Shown one piece after another: positions 51,901-63,819 of a DNA stretch of 64,000 nucleotides. Within the stretch, counting starts at the first letter, position 1, and each line of letters begins with the position of its first letter. The position numbers and the translations under genes were made by a program. The stretch is from Stentor roeselii (Eukaryota > Ciliophora > Heterotrichea > Heterotrichida > Stentoridae): assembly GCA_006503475.1 (NCBI GenBank), contig RSEH01000088.1, positions 62,001 through 126,000 of the forward strand, given 5' to 3'. Under the pieces are notes generated by a model. It worked only from the letters and a program-made list of their open reading frames with translations, was not told the origin of the DNA and searched no databases.

Positions 51901-52255
51901 TTCAGAAAAGTAATGAAAAAATAGCATAAATACTTTCTTGACCTTCAAGGTGTCTATTCGATTTCAAAGGAGTTTAAATGCTTTCGTGATCAATAGAAAT
52001 ACAAATGTAGATATTTTAACTTTACTGAGCGGACTCTTAGGAAGTATTGCTGGAATTTTTGATACTCTTGGTTCAATTTTAAGCATAACTGAAAAATTAT
52101 CAGGAAAAATCAAGTCTAAAATCAATAAAAAACTAATGATACTCAGAATTTTCAAAAAAAGAATAGAGATTTCAGATTCGAAAGTAGTTCCACTCGATAG
52201 AATAGAGAATAATTCAAAAAGTGAGTTTGGTGATGCTCCAACTAAACTTTTTTAG
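48917..52255 (+). CDS. K1: kelch / GCC2-GCC3-like / three-helix membrane protein, four 15-nt introns
   Basis: First full member of the array. Introns at 49414-49428, 49996-50010, 51794-51808 and 51910-51924 (all 15 nt) give 1092 residues. Two of them (first and third) contain no stop and keep the frame, so they are found only by comparing paralogues. Order: signal peptide (MSLLLLLLPVSCNFTA, from Met8 or Met1), about 12 kelch blades (residues 30-600), three Cys-rich units (CPAGTFSDHFDSDHC, CKPGTYSKDEGTWF, CPSGTFTNRSG), a membrane helix (VIGVSVASVIGFLVIFFLLA), a juxtamembrane RKYFEEA motif, a second helix, a Cys-containing beta-rich domain of about 200 residues, and a Gly-rich helix (LLSGLLGSIAGIFDTLGSI) before a basic tail. 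Probably a surface receptor or adhesin. Confidence 0.9.
49414..49428 (+). other. Stop-free 15-nt intron in K1 (kelch region)
   Basis: gtattcaataatcag has GT, AG, A at position 10 and a length divisible by three. Removing it turns the sequence around it into YR-FNITLLHWSV, which aligns with YQ-LDLNTFIWSV in K2, where a stop-containing intron sits at the same place and phase. Confidence 0.85.
51794..51808 (+). other. Stop-free 15-nt intron in K1 (beta-rich domain)
   Basis: gtaagagttattaag, with A at position 10. Reading through would insert five residues (VRVIK) after VVPS. K2 and K4 have stop-containing introns at this exact site, and K0 lacks the five residues altogether (ATPS-LFKSESSRW). 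Confidence 0.85.
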
Positions 52256-52413
52256 AGATTTTAATAGTAAATAGGGTAAAAGCTTATTCGCATCAAAAGA
52301 TATATAATCTTAACTTAGAATAGATTTTCATGAATAGTTTATTTTAACAAAAGGTTAATCTTAGTAATGTTAAGTTTATAAAATTGAAAGATTCAAATGA
52401 ACAATTACAAAAA

Positions 52414-55400
52414 ATGATATTCATTTGCATTCTTACCTCATTTTGTGAATCACTAACTATTACTCAGATCCCATCACAAGGTTATCCTACTCAGTACCCT
52501 CGGTATTCATCCCTTCTCTTTTCTTCAAACAAGCTTTACATCTTCGGAGGTTCTGACAATATCGAATTGTCAAATAGTTTACATTACTTCGATTTATCGA
52601 CATCAACCTGGAACGAAATCTTTCCCAATAGTATAGCAATTCCAGAGCCACGTTTGAATTCCCTTTCATTTGTTTACAACCAAAACTTGTTCATCTTTGG
52701 AGGTCAGACAAATTCCAAGATGTTGAACGACTTGTGGAAATTCGACATCTCTAACAGAAAATGGATTCAAATGCAGACCACTGGCCAAGAACCTCTTCCC
52801 CGAGTGAGAAGTTGTTTGATTCTTATGAATGAAACAGTCTTTCTCTATGGAGGACAAAGTGAAGTTGGATATGAATCAGCAGTTTATCAGTAAATTGTAT
52901 TTAGACTAGACCTGAATACCTTTATTTGGAGTGTTTTGATACCTCCTGGGGTTTTAGAAGCTAGGGCTGGAAGTGCTATGTTTGTTTACAATGAGTCTTT
53001 GTTTACCTGGGGAGGGACAACTTTAAACTTGAATTTTATAAAAATTGATAGTTTTGGAAATATTTCAGAAGTTAAAGTTTCTGGAGACTTCCCTGATTAT
53101 CGACAGTCTTTTCCTTACTCATTTTATGAAAACTATTTAATGATATTACCTGGGTACTCTCATCCGATCGGAAAGTTCATAAAAAAGTGTTTTGGACTCT
53201 CAATGCTAACCCTGATATCTTCTGAAGTAAACTGTGAAGTAGAATCAATTTACTCTTCATTCACCCAAGTTCAAGACACACTCTACATATTCGGAGGAGA
53301 AAACTTCAACAGCTATTCAAACGAACTCGGAAAACTCGACCTTTCCAAAACTCCTCCAATTTTTTCTCTGATTTCCCCAGATACAGTTTACCCAAAGCCC
53401 CGTTCAGGTCACACAATGATGAGAAGTCGAAGTTATCTCTGGGTATTCGGAGGTTGTTCCTCAGGATCCTACTATAGCGATTCATGGAAGTTCAATTTAC
53501 GAACAGAAACTTGGGAATTAATTCCATCAAACAGTTTTTCTCCATCACCTCGATGTGGACACAAAGTAGTTACTTTATTCGGCGACACTTTTCTGTTATT
53601 CGGAGGAAAAAATAATGATGAGTACTTTAATGATATCTTGATGTATAATTTTTTGTCAAATGAATGGACTGACTTGACGGGTGAAGGAAAAATTTCAGCT
53701 CGTTCAGGGGCTTGCATGGTTTGCATTTACCCTGAGTTGGTGATTCAAGGAGGGATAAACTCGAAAGGAGTTCTTTCAGATATTTGGATTTTCAATATAA
53801 TGACTTCAGCCTATTCTTTGATGGAAGTGACTGGAGAAGCTCCATCACTTTACAATCATAACTGCGCAGTGGATAATGAAACAGTTTTTTACATTTACTC
53901 AGGGACAAATGTGAATGGAAAAGCGAATCCATCGATATTTTACATTACTATTTATGAGTTGAAGTGGGAAATGCTTGTCTCTTCTGAGTCTCTTGCCATT
54001 TCTAATACTAATATGCTGGAAATGGGAAACTTCACTGTTATCATTGGAGGAAGCAAGTACATTGAAGCTCAGAAAGATATTATTTTACTTAGAGGATTAG
54101 AACCTACTCTTGTTGGAGCCCTTCCTCAGGCAGTTGTCAGTCATCAAATGGTTCATGCTGGGAAAAATATTTATATTTATGGAGGGGAATATACTGCTGA
54201 TAAAGTCATTTTTAAAGATAAGGGAAGTCCTTTGCTTTTTAAGATTAGCATGGATTTTTTCACATGTAGCTTAGGGTTTTTCGGAGAATCGTGTGAAATG
54301 TGTCCTCCTGGAACTTATAATTTTTATCATGATTCACTTTCTTGTGAACCTTGCTTACCTGGCACAAGCTCAAATGATTATGCGTTGAATAATTTTGCAC
54401 AGTGTCTCCCTTGTGAATATGGTAGCTTTACTGATCAATATGGAAGTATTAGTTGTCTCGATTGTGGTATTCCAGAATATTGCAAATTTAAAACAATTCA
54501 ACCGAAATATCGTGAAATTATTTCTCCAATCATCAGCATTCAGCCTGCTTCATATGATGACAGAGTTTCAGTTACAGATGATTATATAAAAATGATAGAG
54601 ATTTTCATTGGCTGTTTGATTTTATCACTATTCATTATTTACCTAATCAGAAAAGAACTTAAAGTGTTTAACCTGGTAGATATATTTAAAGAGAGACATA
54701 AAAGAAAGTATTTTGAAGAACCTTTCAAAACTCCTCATGGAGGTTTTTTTACTCTGGCTTTGATTCTTCTGATCTTAATGTTTATTATCACTCCACTAAT
54801 TTCATACTTTCTCTCAAACATCCTAGAACTCAAGACTCTAGTCCCATCATTCACCTTAGAAAACACTAAATTTGAAAGTGAATTCGGCTTAATTCAAATA
54901 ACTTTTCATAACTATGCCGGTTCCTGCACGAATAAAGAATCTAAATGTAACAACGGAGTAAATACATTAACAGAAGGTGTTTACGCTAATTCAATTGACG
55001 GGCCTTACTGTAAAGAAATCGATTTAAATATATGTCAAATCACTTTTTCCTTCCAAAAAATTTCATTTAGCAGTCCAAGTTCAATAAATTTAACAATAAT
55101 TGACTTATCTGCATTCTCAACAGGCTTAGAAGCAAAAGCAGTCTTCTCATCATCGATTCCAGACTTTAATGAAAGTTCAGTAAAATTTTTTATAGAATCA
55201 GAAAAAAACCAGGTATTCAACGGTCCAAGTCCTTCTATATTCTACTTGAAACTAATCCCGACAGTACTTTTTACTTAGTTGTTCTTATCTGAAAGCTCTG
55301 AATGGAAAAACAACGTAACTGGCTATCACGTCACTTCAAATAAAAACCCAACTAAGGGATCAACATCGAATTCGAAAAAGTAAAAAGTATTTAGCATGAA

Positions 55401-55725
55401 TTCTTATAATTTTTTAAAAGTTGCTCTTATGTTTGAGAGCAGTGAAAATGCATTTATTGTTAATCGGATGATTAGTGTTAAGGTCATGGTGCTTATCAGT
55501 GGAATACTTGGAAGTATTGCTGGAGTCTTTGGAATTGTTGGATGGATGATGACTGCTTCTGAAAATTTCGCAAGTAAAATTAAGGAAAATATTTTGAAAA
55601 AGAAGAGGTTGAAGGATGTTGTTAGGAATATGAATGAGATTAGAAGAGATCAGTTTGAAATTAATGATGAGCTAAAAGGAATGTTTCAAGTTGGAAATGA
55701 GTCTGTATTTACTTTAGATGTTTAA
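52414..55725 (+). CDS. K2: kelch / GCC2-GCC3-like / membrane protein, three 15-nt introns
   Basis: Introns at 52890-52904 (gtaaattgtatttag), 55264-55278 (gtactttttacttag) and 55380-55394 (gtaaaaagtatttag) give 1088 residues. The start MIFICILTSFCESLTITQIPSQGYP is a signal peptide followed by the family's first strand. Domain order is that of K1, with the propeller ending near residue 600, GCC2/GCC3-like units (CPPGTYNFYHDSLSC, CLPGTSSNDYALNNF, CEYGSFTDQYGS), a membrane helix (IFIGCLILSLFIIYLI), RKYFEEPFKTPHGG, a second helix, the beta-rich domain and the Gly-rich helix (LISGILGSIAGVFGIVGWMM). Without splicing it would look like a broken gene; all three breaks are clean introns. It is closest to K4. 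Confidence 0.9.
53221..53530 (+). repeat. Near-identical tract shared by K2 and K4
   Basis: This stretch differs from 61133-61442 in K4 at only about 8 of 310 positions by hand comparison, and 53288-53408 is identical. The 3' parts of the same two genes are far more diverged, which suggests recent gene conversion. Confidence 0.7.
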
Positions 55726-56209
55726 AAGGGCTTTTAGGTTAAAGTTTTGTTGGTTACAGTTTAGTTTAAATCAAAGAGTAATGAATTAGAAAATTGTTTG
55801 ATTTGGTTTTAAATTAAAATAAGATACTTTCAAGGTGAGAAATTTTAATGATATTGAGAATATTCATCTGATAATGGTTTTGTATCGAAATTATGATTAT
55901 TCGTAACTCCTATTGAATTCACAAAATAAAACCTTAAAAAGAAAAGCTTAATGCTTATGATTGATCAATGCTTCACTCAGAATTTAAATTGAAATTCCTA
56001 AACTTTTAATATTAATTTCATAGTTCAAAGCCTGTACCCTTTCCACTTAATAATTTTTGAGTATTTTTAAGTTTTATTATAATTAAATTAAACAACTATA
56101 CAAATTATATAGACTTAATGATCATTAGTTGTTGAAATAATCAACAATAATTAAAAATAAAAGATTTATTGACACTCAAAGCTCTTCTCTAACTAAAAAC
56201 AAATAAAAT
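55726..56209. other. Intergenic, tandem, 484 bases
   Basis: AT-rich spacer between K2 and K3; must hold the K3 promoter. No feature recognised. Confidence 0.5.
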
Positions 56210-59200
56210 ATGGATATTCTCAGATTTTTCCTGTTAGTTCAGCTCGCAAGAAGTTCACTTACAGCGAATCTCATCCCTTCATACGGCTACCCTCCTCTGT
56301 ATTCCCTATATTCAAGTTTAGTTGTTCACAATGAAAGAATCTATATATTCGGAGGGACGGACAATACAGATTATTCCAATTCCCTAAGCTGCTTCGATTT
56401 CTCAACAGCTGAATGGTCGCACCTGATTCCATCTTCAGACTTAGCTCCAAATCCAAGAATAAATTCCTTTTCCTTCATGTACAACGAGACTTTTTTTATA
56501 TTCGGTGGTCAGACCAAGACATATCTTCAAAACGATTTATGGAGTTTCGACTTCAATGAAAACATTTGGAAATCTCAAACATCTGTCGGAACCATTCCCA
56601 GTCCCCGAGTCCGTAGTTCTTTAGTTATCCATGAAGACTTTTTATACCTATTCGGAGGTGAAAATGCTTCAGGTCCTGACAATTCCCTCTACCGTTTAAA
56701 CCTCGCCTTTCTTTCATGGGAACTTCTTCTGAATCCTGAATCTTTACCCCAAAGTGCCGGCCAAGCAATGTTTATCCACAAAAATTCCCTAAACCTCTGG
56801 GGCGGGTACTTCAACTCTTCAAAACTGTTCCAAATCAACCTAGAAACCTTAAAAATCTCTCAAATCCCTGTAAAAAACTCTCCTATCCAAACCGAGTCCT
56901 TTCCATTCGCCTTCTTCGAAGAAGTCTTCTACATCTTTCCCGGTTTTTCTCATCCAATAAAGACAAAATCCTTAAAATGTGGCAAAATCGATTTAAACCT
57001 CTTAAAATTTTCTTGGCTTTCCTGCAACATCCTTAAAATTTTCACATCATTCACACAAAAAAACAATAAAATTTTCTTATTTGGAGGTCTTGGTGAAGAA
57101 AGAGCTGAAAATGAATTATTAAAAGTAGAATTATCATCAAAGTCCTTTTATTTGGAGCAAAAAACAATCACCCCGGCGACTCTTTACCCGAAGCCTCGGC
57201 TTAAACATGCGATGGCTGCGAGTCGAGGAGTCATTTGGTTGTTTGGAGGATGCACTGATGAGATTTAGTAAGATTTAATTAGCTTTGCGGAATCTTGGAA
57301 GTTTGATATTTCGACTGGCCTGTGGGAAATTATTAAACCTGGAGGAGGAAATCAACCTTTTGCTAGGTGCGGGCATAAAATTGTTAGCTTGTATGGAGAT
57401 ACTTTTCTGGTGTTTGGAGGGAAACTTTTTGATAATTTTTTCAATGATATCTTGCTGTATAATATTGTTTCTAATACTTGGACTGATCTTAGTGATACTA
57501 AGGAGGTTAGTGCGAGGGAAGGAGCTTGCTTGATTATGGAGTATCCTAGATTGTTTATACATGGGGGAGAAAACAGCCGTGGTGTTCTTTCAGACCTATG
57601 GTCATTCAACATAATCACCTCCAAATACTTTCAATTCAATTCCTACGGTCAAGTGCCATCCCTAACAACCCACAGCTGTTTCTACTCATCCTCATCCAGT
57701 TCAATCCAAGTCTTTTCAGGATCAACTCACAATTCATTCCCAAACCCATACATTTACGAGTTTTTCCTTTCCAACAATTCCTGGCACATCCTTTTAAAAT
57801 CCGATGATCTTTCCTTATCCAACTCGAATTTTCTAATAATCGATGAAGAAGTTTTCATAATCGGAGGAACCAAATATTTTCAAGTGCAAAAAGACATTCT
57901 TCATCTATCAAAAAAGGAAGGTTCAGCAAAGGTTTCTATAATAGGAAGTCTTCCCGTCGCCTTTGCCTTTCACGATGCAGTCCACTTGGGCAGATCTCTT
58001 TATATATACGGAGGGGTCTTGACAGCAGGGCAGGTAATGATAAACGGTCAAGGTTCTTCTAAAATGTTGAATGTCAGTCTTGAATCAATCAAGTGCAGTC
58101 CAGGTTTCTTCGGAAAGAACTGCGAAATATGCCCAGCAGGGACTTACAGTCCTGATTTCAATTCAAATAACTGCAGCAAGTGTCAACCTGGGACTTATTC
58201 ACAAGACAAGGGTCTCTCTTTTTACTCTCAGTGCTTTCCTTGCCCTTATGGAACCTTTTCAGATGACTGGGGCTCTCAGTATTGCTATGAATGCGACGTC
58301 CTTGAAGAGTGCAGGTTTCGCACAGTTGAAAGCAGCATCAGATCCACCCAGGCAGGAATCATCAGTGTCCAGCCGGAGTCTTTTCAAAATCATTTAAAAG
58401 ATGCTGAAAGTTACAACATGACTCTTCTTTTTACATGCTTCGCACTTTCTGGATTTTTTTTTATTGTTTTTTGCTTCGCGTTTAGGGCCAGGTTCTTTTT
58501 GGTTGTTGATGTTTTTTGTGAGAGTCATTCAAGGAAATGGAATGAAGAACCTTTTCCTACGGCTTTTGGAGGGATTTTTTCTTTGGTGTTTTTTATTTTT
58601 GTGGTTTATTTTGTGGTATCGCCTTTTATATTTTTTTTTGTGGCGAATGTTTCTGAGTTTAGGACCTTGGTGCCTTCTTTTACACTTGATCATGAGGAAT
58701 ATGTTGCGAAGTATTGTGAAATTAATATCAAATTTCATGATTATGGAGGGATTTGTGTGAATAGTGAAATGGAATGTCATGGAGATATTGAAAAGGCAAT
58801 TTTTGGAGTTACTTATAAAGAGTTGAATGGACCTCGATGTCAGTTGTCGAAAAATAGGATTTGTGAAATTGGGTTTTTTTTTGAAGATATTTCATTTGAA
58901 GAAAATGGAAAATTGGATTTGAGTATTTCAGATCCATCGATATTTGCTACTGGTATTGAAATTTATATGAAAATATCATCGTCAATTCCTCCTAAATACA
59001 ATGAAAGCTCGATTCAATTCTATATCGAATCTGAGAAAAATACAGTTTTTAACGGTATCCAACCAAATAATTTTTATATCAACTTAATCCCATCGGTCAG
59101 ATTTATTCAGGTGTTTTACTCAGAGAGTGCAAAATGGGCTGACAATCAAACAGGTTATCATATAACTTATACCCAACAACCAACATTAGGCTCAACAACA

Positions 59201-59566
59201 AATTCTGAAAAGTAATTAAAATTCAGCATTAATACTTACAATCTTATTTCAGTCAGTGTCATTTTTGATCGTAATCCATCTACTTTTGTGATTGAAAGGA
59301 AAATAAATAACTATATCTTTGATATCATCAGTGGGATTTTAGGAAGTGTTGCTGGTATTTTAGAAATCACTGGAATTTTACTTAAAACCACTGAAGATTC
59401 TGTTGGCTGGGTAGCTGGAAAAGTTGAAAAGAAGAGGAATATTAAAAGGATCAAAGATAAAAGAATTCAGCTTTATGATGAGCAGATTAAACCGAATCAT
59501 CATCGAGAGTTTACAGTTATTGATGAGAAAGATTGTAAAGATTACACCAGGTCAGATGCTCAATAA
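56210..59566 (+). CDS. K3: kelch / GCC2-GCC3-like / membrane protein, three 15-nt introns
   Basis: Introns at 57268-57282 (gtaagatttaattag), 59096-59110 (gtcagatttattcag, stop-free) and 59212-59226 (gtaattaaaattcag) give 1103 residues. Signal peptide MDILRFFLLVQLARSSLTA. Kelch blades, Cys-rich units (CPAGTYSPDFNSNNC, CQPGTYSQDKGLSF, CPYGTFSDDWGS), helix (LLFTCFALSGFFFIVFCFAF), RKWNEEPFPTAFGG, second helix, beta-rich domain and Gly-rich helix (IISGILGSVAGILEITGILL) follow in order. It lacks the kelch-region intron found in K0, K1, K2 and K4 (the sequence reads directly LYRLNLAFLSW), but shares the DEIY intron with K1. It appears to be an older branch than the K2/K4 pair. Confidence 0.9.
59096..59110 (+). 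other. Stop-free 15-nt intron in K3 (beta-rich domain)
   Basis: gtcagatttattcag; starts GTC instead of the usual GTA but has A at position 10 and lies at the homologous site of introns in K1, K2 and K4. Its removal makes IPS-VFYSESAKW, matching K0's gap-free ATPS-LFKSESSRW. Confidence 0.75.
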
Positions 59567-60292
59567 TCATAAGGTAATTATAGATTTCTTTTTAAGTTAA
59601 TTATTGATTATCTTCTCTTGTTTATTATATAAATATAATATTGATTAATTTTATAGGATATAAATATTACTCTCTAGATTTGGATGCTGAATTGCATATA
59701 AATATCAATTTTTTATTATTCATGGAAGAAAAAATACTAAAGAAGTTCTTCTAATATATGATTTATTTTTATATGGTATCTTAAATCATCAAACTTTAAT
59801 AATTCACCAGCATTATAGAATCATTGATGATATACTGATTATATATTTTATAGTTTTTAATGTTTTTTCTGGTACAGATAAGCATGGTCAAGATAATCAT
59901 TATAGATAATATTCTATATATTTTGTGTGGAAGATAATAATGCTTGGAAATAATTTAATGCACTAGATAATTTAGATGTTATCAAAGCTTAAATGATATA
60001 TCTTAATTTATACTTTAAAATATCCTTTTAATAGGAAGTAGTTATCTTGACGAGAGATTCATTTTTAATGACTTAAGATAAAGTTACAAATTTTTTTTTA
60101 AATGAAATGATGAGCTAATTTCACTAAGCGAAATCCTATGATAATCTATTATTAAATTTTTAACAAAAACTATTCCTATACATTTAACAGAAAAAATTAA
60201 TTTCAGGCTAACTTGATAAACTGAACTCAAGTCATGTTGAAACTTATAATTTAGTTATTGAAAAGTCAAACATCTGGAAAAATAAATCGATT
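59567..60292. other. Intergenic, tandem, 726 bases
   Basis: Very AT-rich spacer between K3 and K4. No coding or RNA feature recognised. Confidence 0.5.
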
Positions 60293-63200
60293 ATGCTAAG
60301 TAAGCGAAAAAATATTGTAAATCAAATGATTACTTTTTCTATTTTATGCTCATTTGCTAGTTCTCTAACTATTACCCAGATTCCATCACAAGGTTACCCT
60401 ACCCAATACCCTCGTTACTCATCCCTTCTCTTTTCTTCAAACAAGCTTTACACCTTCGGAGGTTCTGACAACAACGAATTGTCAAATGATTTGTATTACT
60501 TCGATCTCTCAACCTCAACCTGGAACGAGCTCTTTCCCTTTAACACAGCAATTCCAGAGCCACGGTTAAATTCCCTTTCATTTGTTTACAACCAAAACTT
60601 GTTCATCTTTGGAGGTCAGACAAATTCCAAGATGTTAAACGATTTATGGCAATTTGACATCTCTAACAGAAAATGGACTCAGATGCAGACCTCAGGCCAA
60701 GAACCTCTTCCTCGAGTGAGAAGTTGTTTGACTCTTGCGAATGAAACAGTCTTTCTCTATGGAGGACAAAGTGAAGTTGGATATGAATCGGCAGTTTATC
60801 AGTAAATTGTATTTAGACTAGACCTAAATACCTTTATCTGGAGTGTTGTTATACCTCCTGGGGTTTTAGAAGCTAGGGCTGGAAGTGCTATGGTTGTTTA
60901 TAATGAGTCTTTGCTTATCTGGGGAGGGTCGACTTTAAACTTGAATTTTATAAAAATTGATAGCTTTGGAAATATTTCAGAAGTTAAGGTTACTGGAGAC
61001 TTCCCTGATTATAGACAGTCTTTTCCTTACTCATTTTATGAAGACTATGTAATGATATTGCCTGGGTACTCTTATCCGATCGGAATGTTTATAAAAAAGT
61101 GTTTTAGAGTCTCAATGATAACCCTTGTATCTTCTGAAGTAAACTGTGGAGTAGAATCAATTTACTCTTCATTCACCCAAGTTCAAGACACACTCTACGT
61201 ATTCGGAGGAGAAAACTTCAACAGCTATTCAAACGAACTCGGAAAACTCGACCTTTCCAAAACTCCTCCAATTTTTTCTCTGATTTCCCCAGATACAGTT
61301 TACCCAAAGCCCCGTTCAGGCCACACAATGATGAGAACTCGAAGTTATCTCTGGGTATTCGGAGGTTGTTCATCAGGATCCTACTTTAGCGATTCTTGGA
61401 AGTTCAATTTACGAACAGAAACTTGGGAATTGATTCCATCAAACGGTTTTACTCCATCAGCTCGATGTGGACACAAAGCAGTTACTATATTAGGCGACAC
61501 TTTTCTGTTATTCGGAGGAAAAAACAAAGATGAGTACTTTAATGACATATTGATGTACAATTTTTTGTCAAATGAATGGACTGACTTGACGGGTGAAGGA
61601 AAAATTCCAGCTCGTTCAGGGGCTTGTATGGCTTTTGTTTATCCTGAGATAATGATTCAAGGAGGGATAAACTCGAAAGGAGTACTTTCAGATTTATGGG
61701 TATTCAATATTATGACTTCAGCTTATTCTTTGTTAACAGTGAGGGGAGAAGTGCCTGGTCTTTACAACCATAACTGTCAAATAATTGATGAAAGCGGTCT
61801 TTCAATCTATTCAGGAACAAATGTGAACGGAAAAGCAAATCCTACTGTTTACTACATTAATTTTAGTCATTTAGAATGGGTGATTATTGTATCATCTGAT
61901 TCAATCGCTATTTCAAATACAAATATGATTGGTATGGTAAACTTTACAGTCATAATAGGAGGAAGCAAGTACATCGAAGCCCAGAAGGATATCATCCTTC
62001 TTGTCGGAATCATTCCTATTCCTGTTGGCTCCCTTCCTAAAGCTGTTGTCAGTCATCAGATGGTCCATGCAGGGAAGAGTATCTATATATATGGAGGCGA
62101 GTGTACTTCTGATAAAGTTATTTTTAAAGATAAAGGAAGTCCTTTGTTACTCAGAGTGACTATGGACATTTTTACATGCAGTGATGGGTTTTATGGAGAC
62201 TCATGCCAAATGTGTCCTCCTGGCACTTATAACTATGAGTCTAATTCAGAGACTTGTGAACCCTGTTTACAAGGGACCAGGTCTGAAGACTATGCACTTA
62301 ATAACTTTGCTCAATGTCTTCCTTGTGAGTATGGAAGCTATTCGGATGATTTTGGAAGTAAATTTTGCTTCGACTGTGCTAATCCTGTTGATTGTAAGTT
62401 TAAAACTGTTCAGCCAAAGAGTCGTGAATTCATCCCGAGTTTTGTTAGTTCCCAACCTTCTCCATTCAACAACAAGGTATCAGATTCCGACAAGTACATA
62501 AGAATCGTGCAAATTTCAGTGGGTAGCTTGATAGCTCTTCTTTTTCTTATTTATCTTCTCCGAAATAAACTAAAATTATTCAACCTTATCGATGTTTTCA
62601 AAGAAAGACACAAAAGAAAGTACTACGAAGACCCTTTTAAAACACCTCATGGAGGTCTTTTTACTTTAGCCTTAGTCCTTCTGATCTTGATGTTCATAGT
62701 AACACCTTTAGTCTCATTTTTTATCTCAAACATCAGTGAAATGAAGACCTTGGTCCCATCATTTACTTTAGAAAACAGTATATTTTCAAGTGATTACGCA
62801 CAATTTGAACTAACCTTTTATGATTACGCTGGTGTTTGCGCTCTTAATGGAACCGAATGTGATAGTGGAATCGAAGCTAATACAAAAGGAGTCAATGCTC
62901 ATTTATTCGATGGTCCTCACTGCACAAAAATCGATATAAACATCTGTAAAATTTCTTTTTACTGCCACAAAATCTATTTTGACAAATCAAGTTCTATGAA
63001 CTTGACACTTATCGACTATTCTGTTTTCGCTACAGGTTTAGAAGTGAAAGCAACATTCTCCACATCAATCCCCGGAGATTACAATGAAAGTTCAGTAAAA
63101 TTCTTCATCGAATCCGAAAAAAATCAAGTCTTCAACGGTCCAAACCCGACGATTGTCTACCTAAAGCTGATTCCGACAGTAATTTTTAAATAGTTGTTCT

Positions 63201-63637
63201 TTTCTGATAGTCCTGAATGGAAAAACAATGTAACAGGTTTTCATGTCACTTCAAATAAAAACCCAACAAATGGATCGATATCAAATTCGAAAAAGTATTC
63301 AATATTTAGCATCGGTTCTTATAATTTTTTAAAAGTTGCTCTTATGTTTGAAAGAAGTGAAAATGCATTTGTTGTTTATCGATTTCTTAATGTCAAGACT
63401 ATGGCACTTATTAGTGGAATTCTTGGAAGTATTGCTGGACTCTTTGGAATCACTGGGTGGATGATGAGCACTTCGGAAAAATTCGCTGGGAAGGTCAAGG
63501 AAACTATTGAAAAAAAGAAGAGGTTGAAGGATATTGTTAAGAAAATGGAAGAGATTAAGGAAGATCAAATTAACTTGATTGAAGAAAAATGTTATAAAAC
63601 TAGAGATGATGGGAAAACTTTTTTTATTGAGATTTAG
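60293..63637 (+). CDS. K4: kelch / GCC2-GCC3-like / membrane protein, three 15-nt introns
   Basis: Introns at 60802-60816 (gtaaattgtatttag, identical to K2's), 63179-63193 (gtaatttttaaatag) and 63295-63309 (gtattcaatatttag, stop-free) give 1099 residues from the Met at 60293; Met12 (MITFSILCSFASS) would give a cleaner signal peptide and matches K2's start. Kelch blades, Cys-rich units (CPPGTYNYESNSETC, CLQGTRSEDYALNNF, CEYGSYSDDFGS), helix (VGSLIALLFLIYLL), RKYYEDPFKTPHGG, second helix, beta-rich domain and Gly-rich helix (LISGILGSIAGLFGITGWMM) follow. The first half is nearly identical to K2, while the beta-rich domain is clearly more diverged. It ends TAG. Confidence 0.9.
63295..63309 (+). 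other. Stop-free 15-nt intron in K4 (before last helix)
   Basis: gtattcaatatttag, A at position 10. Reading through inserts YSIFS; K1, K2 and K3 each have a stop-containing 15-nt intron at the same site and phase. Confidence 0.85.
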
Positions 63638-63819
63638 AAAAGATTTTAGTTAATAGAAGATTGTTTTAGGAATTTTATATTAATCTTTTTTTCTTGTTAC
63701 AATTAAATAAATTCAGAGAGTTTAAGCTGAATTTTTTCAATCAAGCAGTTTTATATGAGATCAGGGAATAATTCAAAATAAAACACAATTTCTCCATTTA
63801 ATGAATAATTCAGGCAACA

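Noticed and set aside
55264-55278. K2 and K4 as broken pseudogenes because of in-frame stops
   Set aside because: Each stop lies within a GT...AG 15-mer with A at position 10 at a site where paralogues also have introns; splicing restores a full protein.
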